Shown piece by piece: positions 1-9,430 of a DNA stretch of 64,000 nt. Origin of the DNA: Roseateles sp. SL47 (GTDB taxonomy: Bacteria > Pseudomonadota > Gammaproteobacteria > Burkholderiales > Burkholderiaceae_C); contig NZ_CP113068.1 in NCBI RefSeq assembly GCF_026625885.1, positions 5,952,001 through 6,016,000 of the forward strand, written 5' to 3'. Position 1 is the first letter of the stretch, and each line of letters opens with the position of its first letter. Both the position numbers and the translations under genes were made by a program. Under the pieces are notes generated by a model, which ran no database searches, was not told the DNA's origin, and saw only the letters and a program-made list of their open reading frames with translations.

Positions 1-343
1 ACAGCACCGGCAGGCAGTCGGCCACCATGACGGTGCAGGCCAGGGACGGGTCCAGGCTGATGCTGGCATCGGCCGGTTCGGGCTCCACGTCGGGGGTGGC
101 GTGGTGGGGCTGTAGATGCAGCACCCGGGTGCCATGGACCTGCTTCAGAAAGACCGGGCTGGCGCCGACGGCCTGCGCGACACGCCGGCGGTTCTCCGCC
201 ACGGCGGCCGGATCATCCCCCACCGAGCGCCCGAGATTGAGGCTGCTGTAGCCCTGCTGGCTGACCCCGCCGGTGCGGGTGGTCATGAAAGCAAGAGTGC
301 GTGAATCGGTCCAGTCCGGACGCAACCAATCATGAAGTTCCAT
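1..343 (-). CDS. pgeF: Peptidoglycan editing factor PgeF/YfiH (laccase-domain, Cu-oxidoreductase-like), 5' part only
   Basis: Partial gene running off the left edge; about 114 N-terminal codons are visible. Reading leftward from an ATG at 343 the protein begins MELHDWLRPDW and continues into TTRTGGVSQQGYSSLNLG, then VGDDPAAVAENRRR, FLKQVHGTRV and VMVADCLPVL. This is the characteristic order of the YfiH family, including the QVHG histidine and the ADC cysteine of the metal/active site. An internal ATG at 286 lies just before TTRTGG, but the upstream PDW segment is typical of the family, so 343 is preferred. The family edits mis-incorporated residues in peptidoglycan precursors and has also been described as purine-nucleoside-acting. 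The start lies opposite the leader of the divergent Nudix gene. Confidence 0.85.
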   Translation of the reverse strand, partial: MELHDWLRPDWTDSRTLAFMTTRTGGVSQQGYSSLNLGRSVGDDPAAVAENRRRVAQAVGASPVFLKQVHGTRVLHLQPHHATPDVEPEPADASISLDPSLACTVMVADCLPVL

Positions 344-382
344 GCGGCCATGATGCCATGTGCATCCCGCTACACTGGGCCC

Positions 383-931
383 ATGTTCCAAACCCGGCGC
401 TTCCAGCATTGCCCTGTCTGCGGTGGGCAGATCGAGTACCGCATCCCGGCGGATGACAACCGCGAGCGGGCCACCTGCACGGTCTGCGGCGCCATCCAGT
501 ATGAGAACCCGCTGAATGTGGTGGGCACCCTGCCGGTGTGGGGCGATCAGGTGCTGCTGTGTCGTCGGGCCATCGAACCGCGGCTGGGCAAGTGGACGCT
601 GCCGGCGGGTTTCATGGAACTGGGCGAGACACTGGCGGAAGGCGCCCAGCGGGAGACCGACGAAGAAGCCGGTGTGCAGATCGAGATGCAGGATCTCTAC
701 TGCGTGATGAATGTGGTGCGGGTGGGCCAGGTCCATCTGTTCTACCGGGCCCGTCTCTTGAGCCCGGACGCGGCACCGGGCCCGGAGACCCTGGAAGCCC
801 AGCTGTTCCATGAGCATGAGGTGCCCTGGGACGAACTGGCCTTCCACACCGTGCGCTACACCCTCGAACGCTTCTTCGACGATCGCCGCAAGGGGCAGGG
901 ATTTCCACTGCACATGGCGGACATTGCCTGA
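383..931 (+). CDS. Zinc-ribbon Nudix hydrolase
   Basis: A 182-residue protein starting MFQTRRFQHCPVCGG. An in-frame ATG 51 bases upstream exists, but it would add a sequence unlike the family and overlap pgeF. The N-terminus has a rubredoxin-like zinc ribbon (CPVCGG and, about 20 residues later, CTVCG). The Nudix box follows at about residues 76-98: G-FMELG-E-TLAEGAQ-RET-DEEAG, with all the canonical G, E, R, E, E residues. Family members hydrolyse nucleoside diphosphates linked to another moiety, for example ADP-ribose, NADH or FAD. The zinc ribbon resembles that of NudC-like and ADP-ribose pyrophosphatase-like subgroups, but the substrate cannot be read from sequence. It is divergent from pgeF and convergent with lapD. 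Confidence 0.88.
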   Translation: MFQTRRFQHCPVCGGQIEYRIPADDNRERATCTVCGAIQYENPLNVVGTLPVWGDQVLLCRRAIEPRLGKWTLPAGFMELGETLAEGAQRETDEEAGVQIEMQDLYCVMNVVRVGQVHLFYRARLLSPDAAPGPETLEAQLFHEHEVPWDELAFHTVRYTLERFFDDRRKGQGFPLHMADIA

Positions 932-956
932 GGGGGCGCTGGGCCCCCCAGCCTGC

Positions 957-2885
957 TCAGGGCTTGATGTCCTGCGCCGACGCCCACGGCCCGGTGATGC
1001 CGTCCAGTTCGCAGTCCCACAGTGCCTGGGCATCCAGCGCATCGGTCACGCCTTCGGCATAGACCTTCAACGACAGGCTGCGCAACATCACCACCAGGCT
1101 GCGGACAAAGGCTGCGCGGCCCGCATCGGCCGACACCCCCGACACCACCGAACTGTCCAGCTTGACGTAATCCAGGCCCGCCTGGAACAGGCGTTCAATT
1201 TGCGCCAGCCCCGCGCCCGCATGTTCCAGCCCGAGCTGCACACCCAGCGGCCGCAATTGCCGCCCCAGCTCCTGCAACACCTCGAAGTGCTGCACCGCCG
1301 CTGGCTCCGCGAGTTCCAGGCCGACCAGGCGACGCACCGAGGCCGGGGCCGACTGCACCAGCTCCCGTGCCCGGGCGATGAAGCTGCCATCACTCAGCGA
1401 CGACGGCGCCACATTGACGCAGCGGGCCCGTTGGTCCTGCTGCACCGCTGACAACGCCAGGGCCAGGGCCTGCAGATCCGCCTCGGCGCTGAGGCGATGC
1501 CGCAGCGCCAGCGGCAACCACCGGGCCGCCGGCTCGAATTCACCCAAGGGATTGAGCTTGAGCTGCAGCGGGCATTCCAGATGCAGCACCTGGCGCTCTC
1601 GTCCGATCAGGGGGAACTCCAGCAAGCGGCTGCGCTGTTGCACCAGTGCGTCCGAGATCAGTGCCCGCCAGGCGCGTTCGCCCTGGGCCACTTCGTCCGA
1701 CGGTGGGGCCTGCCGCAGTTCCAGCACCACGCCCTCACCTTGCTCGGCCTGCGCCAGCGCCGCATCGGCCGCCGCAAACCAGGCACTCATCGGCTGGTCA
1801 CGCGGCAATTCCACGGCGCCCAGCGCCACCCCGATCCCGGGGTCCACACCCTGCAGACCGGCGCGCAAGGCATCGGCCAGCGCATGGGCGGTATCGCCCA
1901 CCACCTTGGGTGCCGGCAGCCAGAGCGCAAAGTCCGACCCGTTCAGCCGCCCGGCCAGGCACCCTCGCACCTGTTCCGGATACACGCGTAGCGCCTGCGC
2001 CATGGCCAGCAGGGCCTGGTCGGTCCCGCCGTGGCCCAGACGCTGATTCAAGCCCTGCAGATCCTTCAGCCGCAGCAGCACCAGGCCGGCCCGCAGCGGG
2101 CCATCGTCCCGCTCCAGCGCCGAACTGAGTTCCGCCACAAACTGCCGACGGTGCGAGAGCCCGGTCAGTTCATCACACAGCAGTTGGTGGTGCAGGGTGC
2201 GCAATTGCTCGGCCTGGGCCTCGAACATCTGCCGCGTGCGCACCACCATGGCATTCATGGCGCTGGTGAGCTTGCGCATTTCCGGCACGCGCGGTTCCAG
2301 CACGGTTTCAAACCGGCCTTCGGTCACGCCTTCGGCCTGACGCACCGCCGTGTCCAACGGCCGCCGCACCCGGGCCAGCACCACCGCAGCCGCCACACCG
2401 GTGACCACACCCACCAGCACCAACCACAAGGTGGTGCTCATCGTGGCCTTCCACAGGGCTTCATGCACATACGCGGTCTGGCCCCGGACCTCCACTTCGC
2501 CCACGGCACGCCAACCGTCCGACACCTTGGCCTGACCCGGCGACACCCGCAGCGGCAGCAGGGCCACAAACCAGCCCGGGGCCTGGGCCACTTGCGGAAT
2601 CTCCAGGTGGCGCTCAAACACCGCCTTGCCCTGGGCATTTCGCCAGCGCACGCTTTCATAGGCGCCGGCATCAAACTGCGCCGAGATCAGCAGCGACATC
2701 AGCTCGACATCGCCTTTCTGCTGGGACAGCGCCAGCGCCAGCGCATTGGCGTTGTCGTTGTTCTTGAGTTGCGCCTGGGTCTGCAGCAGCTCGCGCAGCG
2801 ACCATGTGCTCACGGCCACGCCGCCCAGCACGGACGCCAGCACCGCGCCCAGCACCAGGCACCAGATTTGTCGAATCAGGGACAT
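957..2885 (-). CDS. lapD: LapD-type c-di-GMP receptor (degenerate GGDEF-EAL)
   Basis: A 642-residue inner-membrane protein. Order: TM helix about residues 7-28, a periplasmic LapD/MoxY-type output domain (QLKNNDNANALALALSQQ is typical), a second TM at about 150-175, HAMP-like linker, GGDEF domain, EAL domain. Both catalytic domains look inactive: the GGDEF signature reads NGSDF and the EAL signature reads HLE. This fits a c-di-GMP receptor, not an enzyme. Known LapD binds c-di-GMP with its EAL domain and sequesters the protease LapG in the periplasm, stabilising a LapA-type adhesin. lapG lies 52 bases upstream on the same strand, so the two are probably co-transcribed. The start at 2885 is preceded by a purine-rich GGGAGAA; an upstream in-frame extension overlaps lapG and was rejected. 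Confidence 0.9.
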   Translation of the reverse strand: MSLIRQIWCLVLGAVLASVLGGVAVSTWSLRELLQTQAQLKNNDNANALALALSQQKGDVELMSLLISAQFDAGAYESVRWRNAQGKAVFERHLEIPQVAQAPGWFVALLPLRVSPGQAKVSDGWRAVGEVEVRGQTAYVHEALWKATMSTTLWLVLVGVVTGVAAAVVLARVRRPLDTAVRQAEGVTEGRFETVLEPRVPEMRKLTSAMNAMVVRTRQMFEAQAEQLRTLHHQLLCDELTGLSHRRQFVAELSSALERDDGPLRAGLVLLRLKDLQGLNQRLGHGGTDQALLAMAQALRVYPEQVRGCLAGRLNGSDFALWLPAPKVVGDTAHALADALRAGLQGVDPGIGVALGAVELPRDQPMSAWFAAADAALAQAEQGEGVVLELRQAPPSDEVAQGERAWRALISDALVQQRSRLLEFPLIGRERQVLHLECPLQLKLNPLGEFEPAARWLPLALRHRLSAEADLQALALALSAVQQDQRARCVNVAPSSLSDGSFIARARELVQSAPASVRRLVGLELAEPAAVQHFEVLQELGRQLRPLGVQLGLEHAGAGLAQIERLFQAGLDYVKLDSSVVSGVSADAGRAAFVRSLVVMLRSLSLKVYAEGVTDALDAQALWDCELDGITGPWASAQDIKP

Positions 2886-2937
2886 GGGCTGGATTCTCCC
2901 TTGTCTCTGACGGCTGTTTCGCTCGGTCTTTTCATCA

Positions 2938-3624
2938 TCAGAACCCCTCCTCCCTGGCCTTCGCCAGCAAATCCCGCCACAGCGACAGGCGCACCAGCGG
3001 ATTGCCTGCCGTCGTGCCTCCCACACCGGTCCACAAGCCTTCACCGTTGAAGCTGAACACCGGGGTCAGGTCTCCCCGCAGGGAGGCCATTCGGATGTCC
3101 GGGTTGATATTGTCCAGAATCAGCGGTTCCGCCTCCGGCTGCGGGTAGTAGGCCAGCACCATGTGCGCCTGGGCGCGTCCCTGGAACTGCGCCCGGACAT
3201 ACACCATGCGCAGACGCGCCTGCGGCACTCCCGCTGCCAGCAGGCTCATATATTTGGCAATTGCATAGTCCTCGCAATCGCCCCGACCCTTGTCCAGCAG
3301 CTCCAGCGGCGTAGCCCAGTAGTCGACCACACCCCAGACCTCCATGTCATCCCGGAAGGCGATGCGCTGATTGAAAAAGTTGTTGATGACTGTGAGCCTC
3401 TGTCGCTCGTCCGGCAGCGCGCTGGCGCGCTCCACCATCTGCAGCATCGCGCGCAGAGCGGCCAAGGCGCGCGGAGATCGCGCAGCGGCGGACGCTTCCA
3501 GTTTCTCCCGGTCCCAGCCCAGCACCGGGTCCGCCCAGGGGGTAGCGCCCAGCATGGCCACGCAGCCCAGCATTACCAGGCCTTGGCGGGTCCGGTTCAG
3601 AAGGGAGCGGGGGCGTTTCAACAT
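2938..3624 (-). CDS. lapG: LapG periplasmic cysteine protease (BTLCP family)
   Basis: A 228-residue protein with an N-terminal hydrophobic segment (about 15-30) that should export it. The transglutaminase-like catalytic residues are all visible: C117 in GRGDCEDYAIAKY, H154 in QAHMVLAYY, D171 in LILDNINP. The spacings (37 and 17 residues) equal those of the characterised Pseudomonas LapG triad. The family cleaves the N-terminus of large RTX/LapA-type adhesins after a di-alanine site, releasing biofilm cells when c-di-GMP is low. The start MLKRPRS is chosen because longer in-frame extension runs into the opposite-strand HDOD gene. No LapA-type adhesin or type I secretion gene is present here, so the substrate must be encoded elsewhere. 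Confidence 0.92.
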   Translation of the reverse strand: MLKRPRSLLNRTRQGLVMLGCVAMLGATPWADPVLGWDREKLEASAAARSPRALAALRAMLQMVERASALPDERQRLTVINNFFNQRIAFRDDMEVWGVVDYWATPLELLDKGRGDCEDYAIAKYMSLLAAGVPQARLRMVYVRAQFQGRAQAHMVLAYYPQPEAEPLILDNINPDIRMASLRGDLTPVFSFNGEGLWTGVGGTTAGNPLVRLSLWRDLLAKAREEGF

Positions 3625-3756
3625 GCGCTGCAATGTATCTGTATCAGAAGGTGTCCCTGGACGAAGTGCATCGAGACCGGGAACAAGCGGCAATTTGCCG
3701 CAGCGGAATCCGACCGGGCCGCTAAACCGGACGAGATAATCTGCAACAGAAGCATC

Positions 3757-4626
3757 ATGAAGACACAATCCGTCCATCAGGAGCTGGATCGGGCGCGGGC
3801 CAACGGGCCGCTGCGTCAGATCCAGATCCCTCCCTGCCCCGAATTGCTCACCCGCCTGCGGGAAGCCATGTCGGCCCATCCGCAACCGGACCTGGAAGAG
3901 GTGGGGCGCATTGCTGCGGCCGATGTCGCCATGTCGGCCACGCTGCTGCGGGTGGCCAACAGCCCGCTGCATCTGGTGGCAGGCCACGTGCCATGCACCA
4001 CCGTCGGCCAGGCCATGTACCGCATCGGGCTGGATGAAAGCGCCACGTTGATGCAGGCGTTTCTGGTGCGGCATGCCATTCCGGTCAACAGCCCCCATCT
4101 GGCGCGCTTCTGGCAGCGTTCCACCAAACGCGCGGTGGCGATGGCCTTTATTGCGCGCCAATTGCCTGGCATGCGGGAGGACCTGGCCTACGGCTATGGC
4201 CTGTTCTGCCATGTCGGCATGCCGGTGTTGCTGCAAAGCGTGCGCGGTTATGGTGCCACGATGGTGGAGGCGGGTGCGCGCATCGACCGCCCGTTCATCG
4301 CCACCGAAAATGCCAATCATCGAACCGACCATGCGGTGGTGGGTGCGCTGGTGGTCAAGGTGTGGCATTTGTCCCCAGAGCTGATGATGGCGATCCGGCT
4401 TCATCACGATTTCGACGCGTTGGGGGACGAAAGCGTGGAACCGGAAGTCCGCAGCCTGATCGCAGCGGGCGTGATTGCCGAGCATCTGATGCGCCAGCAT
4501 GAAGGGCTGGATGAAGACGCCGACTGGGCCGCGAACCGCGAAGGCGCGCTGGGCTGGCTGCATCTGACGCAGGAAGACCTGGAACACTGGGACGAAACCC
4601 TCCGCCCCTTGCTCGACGAGGCCTGA
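3757..4626 (+). CDS. HDOD domain protein
   Basis: A 289-residue protein dominated by one HDOD domain (about 20-215). The diagnostic segment is AADVAMSATLLRVANSPLH, followed by helices that retain parts of the HD-like fold. HDOD proteins lack the metal-binding HD pair and act as signalling scaffolds in beta- and gamma-proteobacteria, often tied to c-di-GMP, motility or stress. The tail (about 220-289) is acidic. It is divergent from lapG with 132 bases between starts, which may hold both promoters. The neighbourhood suggests, but does not prove, a link to c-di-GMP control. Confidence 0.8.
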   Translation: MKTQSVHQELDRARANGPLRQIQIPPCPELLTRLREAMSAHPQPDLEEVGRIAAADVAMSATLLRVANSPLHLVAGHVPCTTVGQAMYRIGLDESATLMQAFLVRHAIPVNSPHLARFWQRSTKRAVAMAFIARQLPGMREDLAYGYGLFCHVGMPVLLQSVRGYGATMVEAGARIDRPFIATENANHRTDHAVVGALVVKVWHLSPELMMAIRLHHDFDALGDESVEPEVRSLIAAGVIAEHLMRQHEGLDEDADWAANREGALGWLHLTQEDLEHWDETLRPLLDEA

Positions 4627-4651
4627 GCGGCTTCGGTGCGGCGCTGAGTCT

Positions 4652-5575
4652 TCACCGCTGAACGGCCACGCGCGCGGCGGCCAGGTCCCAGCGCGCACTG
4701 CCCACACTCTTGAAGATGCGGGTGCGGCCATCGTCCACCGGCGGCTGGCCCATCACCAAATCCTCCAGCGACCACTGCGGTTCAAACAGACCTGCGGCCA
4801 TGAGGTCGCCCGCTTCCGCCTGTGCGCCGACGGGGTCGTCCACCCAGACCTGCGCGCCACGGACCAGTTCCGGAGGCAATTCCACCATGTCCTCGCGGAA
4901 GGCGCCCACCCCCACCACCAGCGCCCCCTCGCCCACCCCCGGCCGCAGCACAGGCACACGGCTGGTGGTGGCGCAGATGATCAGGTCCCAGTCGTGGCGC
5001 GTCTGGGATTCCGGAGGCAGTGGCTCCACACCCAGTTCATGGACAAAGGTCGGCACGGACTGATGTCCCTGCACATGGATGGTGGCCTGCGGATGGATGG
5101 ACAACAGCGCCTGCACATGGGTATGAGCCTGCACACCGCCGCCCACCACCAGCACCCTTCGGGGGGATCGCCGCGCCAGATGCTGCACCGCCAGCAAGGT
5201 GACCGCCGCCGTGCGTCGCGCGGTGAGCGTGGGGCCGTCCAGCACCGCCAGGCGCTGGCCGGTGCGGCTGTCCAGGGCCACGACTTCACCCGCAATCGTC
5301 GGAAGACCCAGCGCCGCATTCAAGGGATGCACGCTCACCAGCTTGGTGATGGTGAGCGTGTCGCTCATGCAGGGCATGACCAGCAGCACGCCGTCCTGGC
5401 GCAGTGGCAGCACCTGCCGGGGCGGGCAGATCAGACGGCCTTCATGATGTTCGCGGCAGACCTGGGCCAGCTCTTCCATCAGCAGGGCCCAGGGCAGCGC
5501 CCGCGCCGTGGCGGGCCCGTCCAGCATGCGAAGGCCCGGCAGGCGCGTGGGGTCAGTGGTCATGGGCTTGAGCAT
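4652..5575 (-). CDS. Ornithine cyclodeaminase / mu-crystallin family reductase
   Basis: A 307-residue protein of the ornithine cyclodeaminase/mu-crystallin family. The NAD(P)-binding Rossmann motif is RVLVVGGGVQAHTHVQAL (about 143-160), and the family motif for the substrate lobe (TGQRLAVLDGPTLTARRTAA) lies just before it. In Burkholderiales such proteins are usually delta-1-pyrroline-2-carboxylate / delta-1-piperideine-2-carboxylate reductases in hydroxyproline or lysine catabolism, but true ornithine cyclodeaminases cannot be excluded. The start could also be the ATG four codons in (MTTDPTRL). It is convergent with the HDOD gene (25 bases between stops). No proline or lysine genes are adjacent, so the pathway is uncertain. 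Confidence 0.75.
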   Translation of the reverse strand: MLKPMTTDPTRLPGLRMLDGPATARALPWALLMEELAQVCREHHEGRLICPPRQVLPLRQDGVLLVMPCMSDTLTITKLVSVHPLNAALGLPTIAGEVVALDSRTGQRLAVLDGPTLTARRTAAVTLLAVQHLARRSPRRVLVVGGGVQAHTHVQALLSIHPQATIHVQGHQSVPTFVHELGVEPLPPESQTRHDWDLIICATTSRVPVLRPGVGEGALVVGVGAFREDMVELPPELVRGAQVWVDDPVGAQAEAGDLMAAGLFEPQWSLEDLVMGQPPVDDGRTRIFKSVGSARWDLAAARVAVQR

Positions 5576-5692
5576 ATCGAGGAGCGGCCCAGCGGCCTAT
5601 GGCCCTGGCTGGGGGTTTCCGCCAGGGGGCATCCCTGGAATCCGGTTCCGCCTATGGGGCTGGCATTCATGCAACGCAATGGGCGCGGATGG

Positions 5693-5721
5693 AAAAAAGC
5701 CCGGCCTTGGCGGGCCGGGCT
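5693..5721 (-). terminator. Rho-independent terminator of the aceE-aceF-lpdA operon
   Basis: Nine-base-pair perfect stem (AGCCCGGCC at 5698-5706 with GGCCGGGCT at 5713-5721), six-base loop, followed on the minus strand by a run of six U. It lies about 40 bases after the lpdA stop. Confidence 0.9.
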
Positions 5722-5759
5722 GGTGGCTGCGCTGAGCAGCACAGGCGCACAGGGTCGGC

Positions 5760-7580
5760 TTACTTGCGGGCCGGTGGCACGTCGGTGCAGGAGCCGTGGG
5801 CCACTTCCGCCGCCAGGCCGATGCTTTCGCCCAGCGTGGGGTGCGGGTGGATGGTCTTGCCGATGTCCACCGCGTCCGCCCCCATTTCAATGGCCAGCGC
5901 GATCTCGCCAATCATGTCACCCGCATGGGTGCCCACGATGCCGCCGCCGATGATGCGATGGGTCTCTTCATCAAACAGCAGTTTGGTGAAGCCTTCATCG
6001 CGGTTGTTGGCAATGGCACGGCCCGAGGCATTCCAGGGCAGCAGGCCCTTCTTGTATTTGATGCCACGAGCCTTGGCTTCGTCTTCGGTGACACCCACCC
6101 AGGCCACTTCCGGATCGGTGTAGGCCACGCTGGGAATCACCCGCGCGTCAAAGCGCGACTTGGCCAGCGCTTCATCGCCCAGCAGTTCGCCGGCAATGAC
6201 TTCCGCCGCCACATGGCCTTCATGCACCGCCTTGTGCGCCAGCATGGGCTGGCCCACCAGGTCACCGATGGCGAAGACATGGGGCACGTTGGTGCGCATC
6301 TGCACGTCCACCGGGATGAAGCCGCGGTCGGTGACAACCACACCGGCCTTGTCCGCGCCGATCTTCTTGCCATTGGGACTGCGCCCCACGGCCTGGAGCA
6401 CCAGATCGTAGACCTGCGGTTCCTTGGGCGCGCCCTCGCCTTCGAAGCTCACCTTGATGCCTTCCGGCGTGGCTTCTGCCGACACCGTCCTGGTGTTCAG
6501 CATGATGTTGTCGAAGCGCGGCGCATTCATCTTCTGCCAGACCTTGACCAGGTCGCGGTCGGCGCCGGTCATCAGCGTGGGCAACATTTCCACCACGTCC
6601 AGGCGGGCGCCCAGTGTGGAGTACACCGTGCCCATTTCCAGGCCGATGATGCCGCCACCCACGATCAGCATGCGCTTGGGTTTGCTGGTCAATTCCAGCG
6701 CGCCCGTCGAGTCGATCACGCGGGGGTCCTTGGGCATGAAGGGCAGGCGCACCGCCTGCGAGCCCGCCGCCAGGATGATCTTCTTGAACTTCAGCGTCTG
6801 CGACTTGCCGGTACGTTCCTGGCCGGCACCGCCGGTGTCTTCCACCGACAGATGATGTGCATCCAGCAAGGTGCCGTAGCCACGCACCACCGTGACCTTG
6901 CGCATCTTGGCCATCATGTCCAGGCCCTTGGTGAGCTTGCCAACGACCTTCTGCTTGTGGGCCAGCAGCTTGGGCAGCTCGACCGTGGGTTCGCCATAGG
7001 CCACGCCCAGGTCGGCGAAGTGCTTCACCTCGTCCATCACGGCGGCCACATGCAGCAGTGCCTTGGAGGGGATGCAGCCCACATTCAGGCAGACACCACC
7101 CAGCGTGGCGTAACGCTCGACCAGGGCCACCTTCAGGCCGAGGTCGGCCGCCCGGAAAGCGGCGGAATATCCACCCGGGCCGCTGCCCAGCACGATCACA
7201 TCGAATTCACCGTCGGCGCTGCCGCTGTAGGTGGCGGCTTGCGGAGCAGGGGGGGCGGCCACCGGGGCCGTCACAGGGGCCGCAACGGCGGCCGGTGCCG
7301 GTGCCGGCGCTGCGGCAACGGCAGGCGCCGGTGCGGCGGCCGCGTCACTCTCCAGCGTCACCAGCAGGTCTCCCTGGTTGATCTTGTCGCCCAGCTTGAC
7401 CTTCAGCTCCTTGACCACGCCTGAGGCCGACGACGGAATCTCCATCGACGCCTTGTCGCTTTCCACGGTCACCAGGCTCTGTTCGGCCTTGATGGTGTCG
7501 CCCGGTTTGACCAGGACCTCGATGATCGCAACGTCCTTGAAATCGCCGATGTCAGGGACTTTGACTTCTACCAATGCCAT
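5760..7580 (-). CDS. lpdA: Dihydrolipoyl dehydrogenase (E3) with N-terminal lipoyl domain
   Basis: A 606-residue E3 component of pyruvate dehydrogenase. Residues 1-80 form a lipoyl domain with the lipoyl-lysine K43 in [10 protein letters not shown]. An Ala/Pro-rich linker (80-115) leads to the flavoprotein, with the FAD motif [15 protein letters not shown] and the redox disulfide [13 protein letters not shown] (C164/C169). The NAD-binding motif is [14 protein letters not shown]. The C-terminal dimerisation domain carries the HPHPTLGE histidine/glutamate motif. It reoxidises dihydrolipoamide with NAD+. An E3 fused to a lipoyl domain is a known beta-proteobacterial arrangement. It is third in the operon after aceF (61-base spacing), and a terminator follows. 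Confidence 0.96.
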   Translation of the reverse strand: MALVEVKVPDIGDFKDVAIIEVLVKPGDTIKAEQSLVTVESDKASMEIPSSASGVVKELKVKLGDKINQGDLLVTLESDAAAAPAPAVAAAPAPAPAAVAAPVTAPVAAPPAPQAATYSGSADGEFDVIVLGSGPGGYSAAFRAADLGLKVALVERYATLGGVCLNVGCIPSKALLHVAAVMDEVKHFADLGVAYGEPTVELPKLLAHKQKVVGKLTKGLDMMAKMRKVTVVRGYGTLLDAHHLSVEDTGGAGQERTGKSQTLKFKKIILAAGSQAVRLPFMPKDPRVIDSTGALELTSKPKRMLIVGGGIIGLEMGTVYSTLGARLDVVEMLPTLMTGADRDLVKVWQKMNAPRFDNIMLNTRTVSAEATPEGIKVSFEGEGAPKEPQVYDLVLQAVGRSPNGKKIGADKAGVVVTDRGFIPVDVQMRTNVPHVFAIGDLVGQPMLAHKAVHEGHVAAEVIAGELLGDEALAKSRFDARVIPSVAYTDPEVAWVGVTEDEAKARGIKYKKGLLPWNASGRAIANNRDEGFTKLLFDEETHRIIGGGIVGTHAGDMIGEIALAIEMGADAVDIGKTIHPHPTLGESIGLAAEVAHGSCTDVPPARK

Positions 7581-7641
7581 AGCTGTCTCTCTTCGTAGAT
7601 GTTGCGGCCCCGCCGAGACGGGGCCGGAAGCTCATGTGTCC

Positions 7642-9333
7642 TCAGAGGACGATGCGGCGGAAATCCGCGAGCAGTTGGGCGAAGTAGACGTTGAAGCGGG
7701 CGGCCGCCGCGCCGTCGATGACGCGGTGGTCCCAGCTCAGCGACAGCGGCAGGATCAGGCGAGGCACGAACTGCTTGCCATCCCACACCGGACGGGTGAC
7801 GCTCTTGCACACGCCCATGATCGCGACTTCCGGCGCATTGATGATCGGCGTGAAGTAGGTGCCCCCAATGCCGCCCAGCGACGAGATGGAGAAGCAGCCA
7901 CCGGTCATTTCGGCCGGCGACAGCTTGCCGTCGCGGGCCTTCTTGGCCAGCTCCGACATTTCCTGGCTGATCTGGAAGATGCCCTTCTTGTCAGCATCGC
8001 GAATCACCGGCACGACCAGCCCGTTGGGCGTGTCGGCGGCAAAACCGATGTGGAAGTAGTTCTTCAGCACCAGTTGGGCGTTGTCGCCCGTGCCATCCAG
8101 CGATGCGTTGAACTCGGGGAACTTCTTCAGGGCCGCGACGGTGGCCTTGATCATGAAGGCCAGCATCGTGACCTTGACACCGGACTTCTCGTTTTCCTTG
8201 TTCAGTTGAACGCGGAAGGCTTCCAGGTCGGTGATGTCCGCATCTTCATGGTTGGTGACATGCGGAATGGTGACCCAGTTGCGATGCAGGTTGGCGCCGC
8301 TGATCTTCTTGATGCGCGACAGGTCCTTGCGTTCGACCGGGCCGAACTTCTCGAAGTCCACCTTGGGCCAGGGCAGCAGGCCGGGGAAGGCAGCACCGGA
8401 ACCGCCTGCGGGCGCAGCGGCCTTCTGGGCCACGGTCTGCACCGCGCCAGCCATGACCGCCTTGACGAAGCCCTGCACGTCGGATTCGGTGATGCGGCCC
8501 TTGGGACCGGAACCCTTGACCTCTTCCAGCGGCACGCCCAGTTCACGCGCCAGCTTGCGGATGCTGGGTGATGCATGCGGCAGCTGACCCTTGGGCGCGC
8601 TGGGCTCATGCGGGGGCAGTGCGGCGGTGGGCATCTGGCGGTCGGCCGGGGCCGGGGCCGGGGCCGCTGCCGCTGCGGGCGCAGGCATCGATGCGGCAGG
8701 GGCCGGTGCGCTTGCGGCGGCCGCTGCGGGGGCTGCTGCTGCGGCGCCAGCGGTGGCTTCGATCACCGCGATGGCCGAGCCCTTGGAGACCTTGTCCCCC
8801 AGCTTGACCGTCAGTTCCTTGACCACGCCAGCATGCGACGAGGGAATTTCCATCGAGGCCTTGTCGCTCTCGACGGTGATCAGGCTCTGCTCCACCTTGA
8901 CGGTGTCACCCACCTTGACGAGCACTTCAATGACGGCGACCTCATCGAAGTCACCGATGTCAGGGATCACGATCGTGACCGGACCTGCCGAAGCCGCCGG
9001 GGTGGCTGCCGGGGCCGGGGCCGTTGCGGCAGCAGCAGCCGGGGCTGCAGCGGGTGCGGGTGCGGGTGCGGGTGCGGGTGCGGCAGCGCCGGCATCCGCC
9101 GACTCCAGCACCAGGATGACCGCGCCTTCGGCGACCTTGTCGCCCAGCTTGACCTTGAGTTCCTTCACCACGCCGGCATGCGAGGAGGGAATCTCCATCG
9201 ATGCCTTGTCGCTTTCCACCGTGATCAGGCTCTGCTCCGCCTTCACCGTGTCGCCGGGCTTGACCAGCAGTTCGATGATCGCGACTTCAGAGAAGTCTCC
9301 GATATCGGGAACCTTGACCTCAACCAATGCCAT
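7642..9333 (-). CDS. aceF: Dihydrolipoyllysine-residue acetyltransferase (E2 of PDH)
   Basis: A 563-residue E2 with two lipoyl domains (about 1-80, K43; about 117-195, K158), a peripheral-subunit-binding domain (about 253-292, HASPSIRKLARELGV) and the acetyltransferase core ending in SWDHRVIDG, whose HxxxDG active site is at about 536-541. The linkers are Ala/Pro repeats encoded by short GC-rich tandem repeats, for instance a GCGGGT hexamer array near 9054-9085. It transfers the acetyl group from lipoamide to CoA and forms the core of the complex. It sits 97 bases after aceE and 61 before lpdA in one operon. The two lipoyl domains are nearly identical, suggesting internal duplication. Confidence 0.96.
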   Translation of the reverse strand: MALVEVKVPDIGDFSEVAIIELLVKPGDTVKAEQSLITVESDKASMEIPSSHAGVVKELKVKLGDKVAEGAVILVLESADAGAAAPAPAPAPAPAAAPAAAAATAPAPAATPAASAGPVTIVIPDIGDFDEVAVIEVLVKVGDTVKVEQSLITVESDKASMEIPSSHAGVVKELTVKLGDKVSKGSAIAVIEATAGAAAAAPAAAAASAPAPAASMPAPAAAAAPAPAPADRQMPTAALPPHEPSAPKGQLPHASPSIRKLARELGVPLEEVKGSGPKGRITESDVQGFVKAVMAGAVQTVAQKAAAPAGGSGAAFPGLLPWPKVDFEKFGPVERKDLSRIKKISGANLHRNWVTIPHVTNHEDADITDLEAFRVQLNKENEKSGVKVTMLAFMIKATVAALKKFPEFNASLDGTGDNAQLVLKNYFHIGFAADTPNGLVVPVIRDADKKGIFQISQEMSELAKKARDGKLSPAEMTGGCFSISSLGGIGGTYFTPIINAPEVAIMGVCKSVTRPVWDGKQFVPRLILPLSLSWDHRVIDGAAAARFNVYFAQLLADFRRIVL

Positions 9334-9430
9334 GTGGATGTCTCCGGGAAATTTCGATTGCTGTGAATGCTGTTCACCGTCCGGCGCTCAGGGGCCGGAC
9401 GGCGCCGGCACAAGCCGGCGCTGGGCGTGA

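Noticed and set aside
931..957. GC-rich hairpin between the Nudix gene and lapD stops
   Set aside because: Stem is short (CTGGG/CCCAG) with no U-tract on either strand; not a confident terminator.
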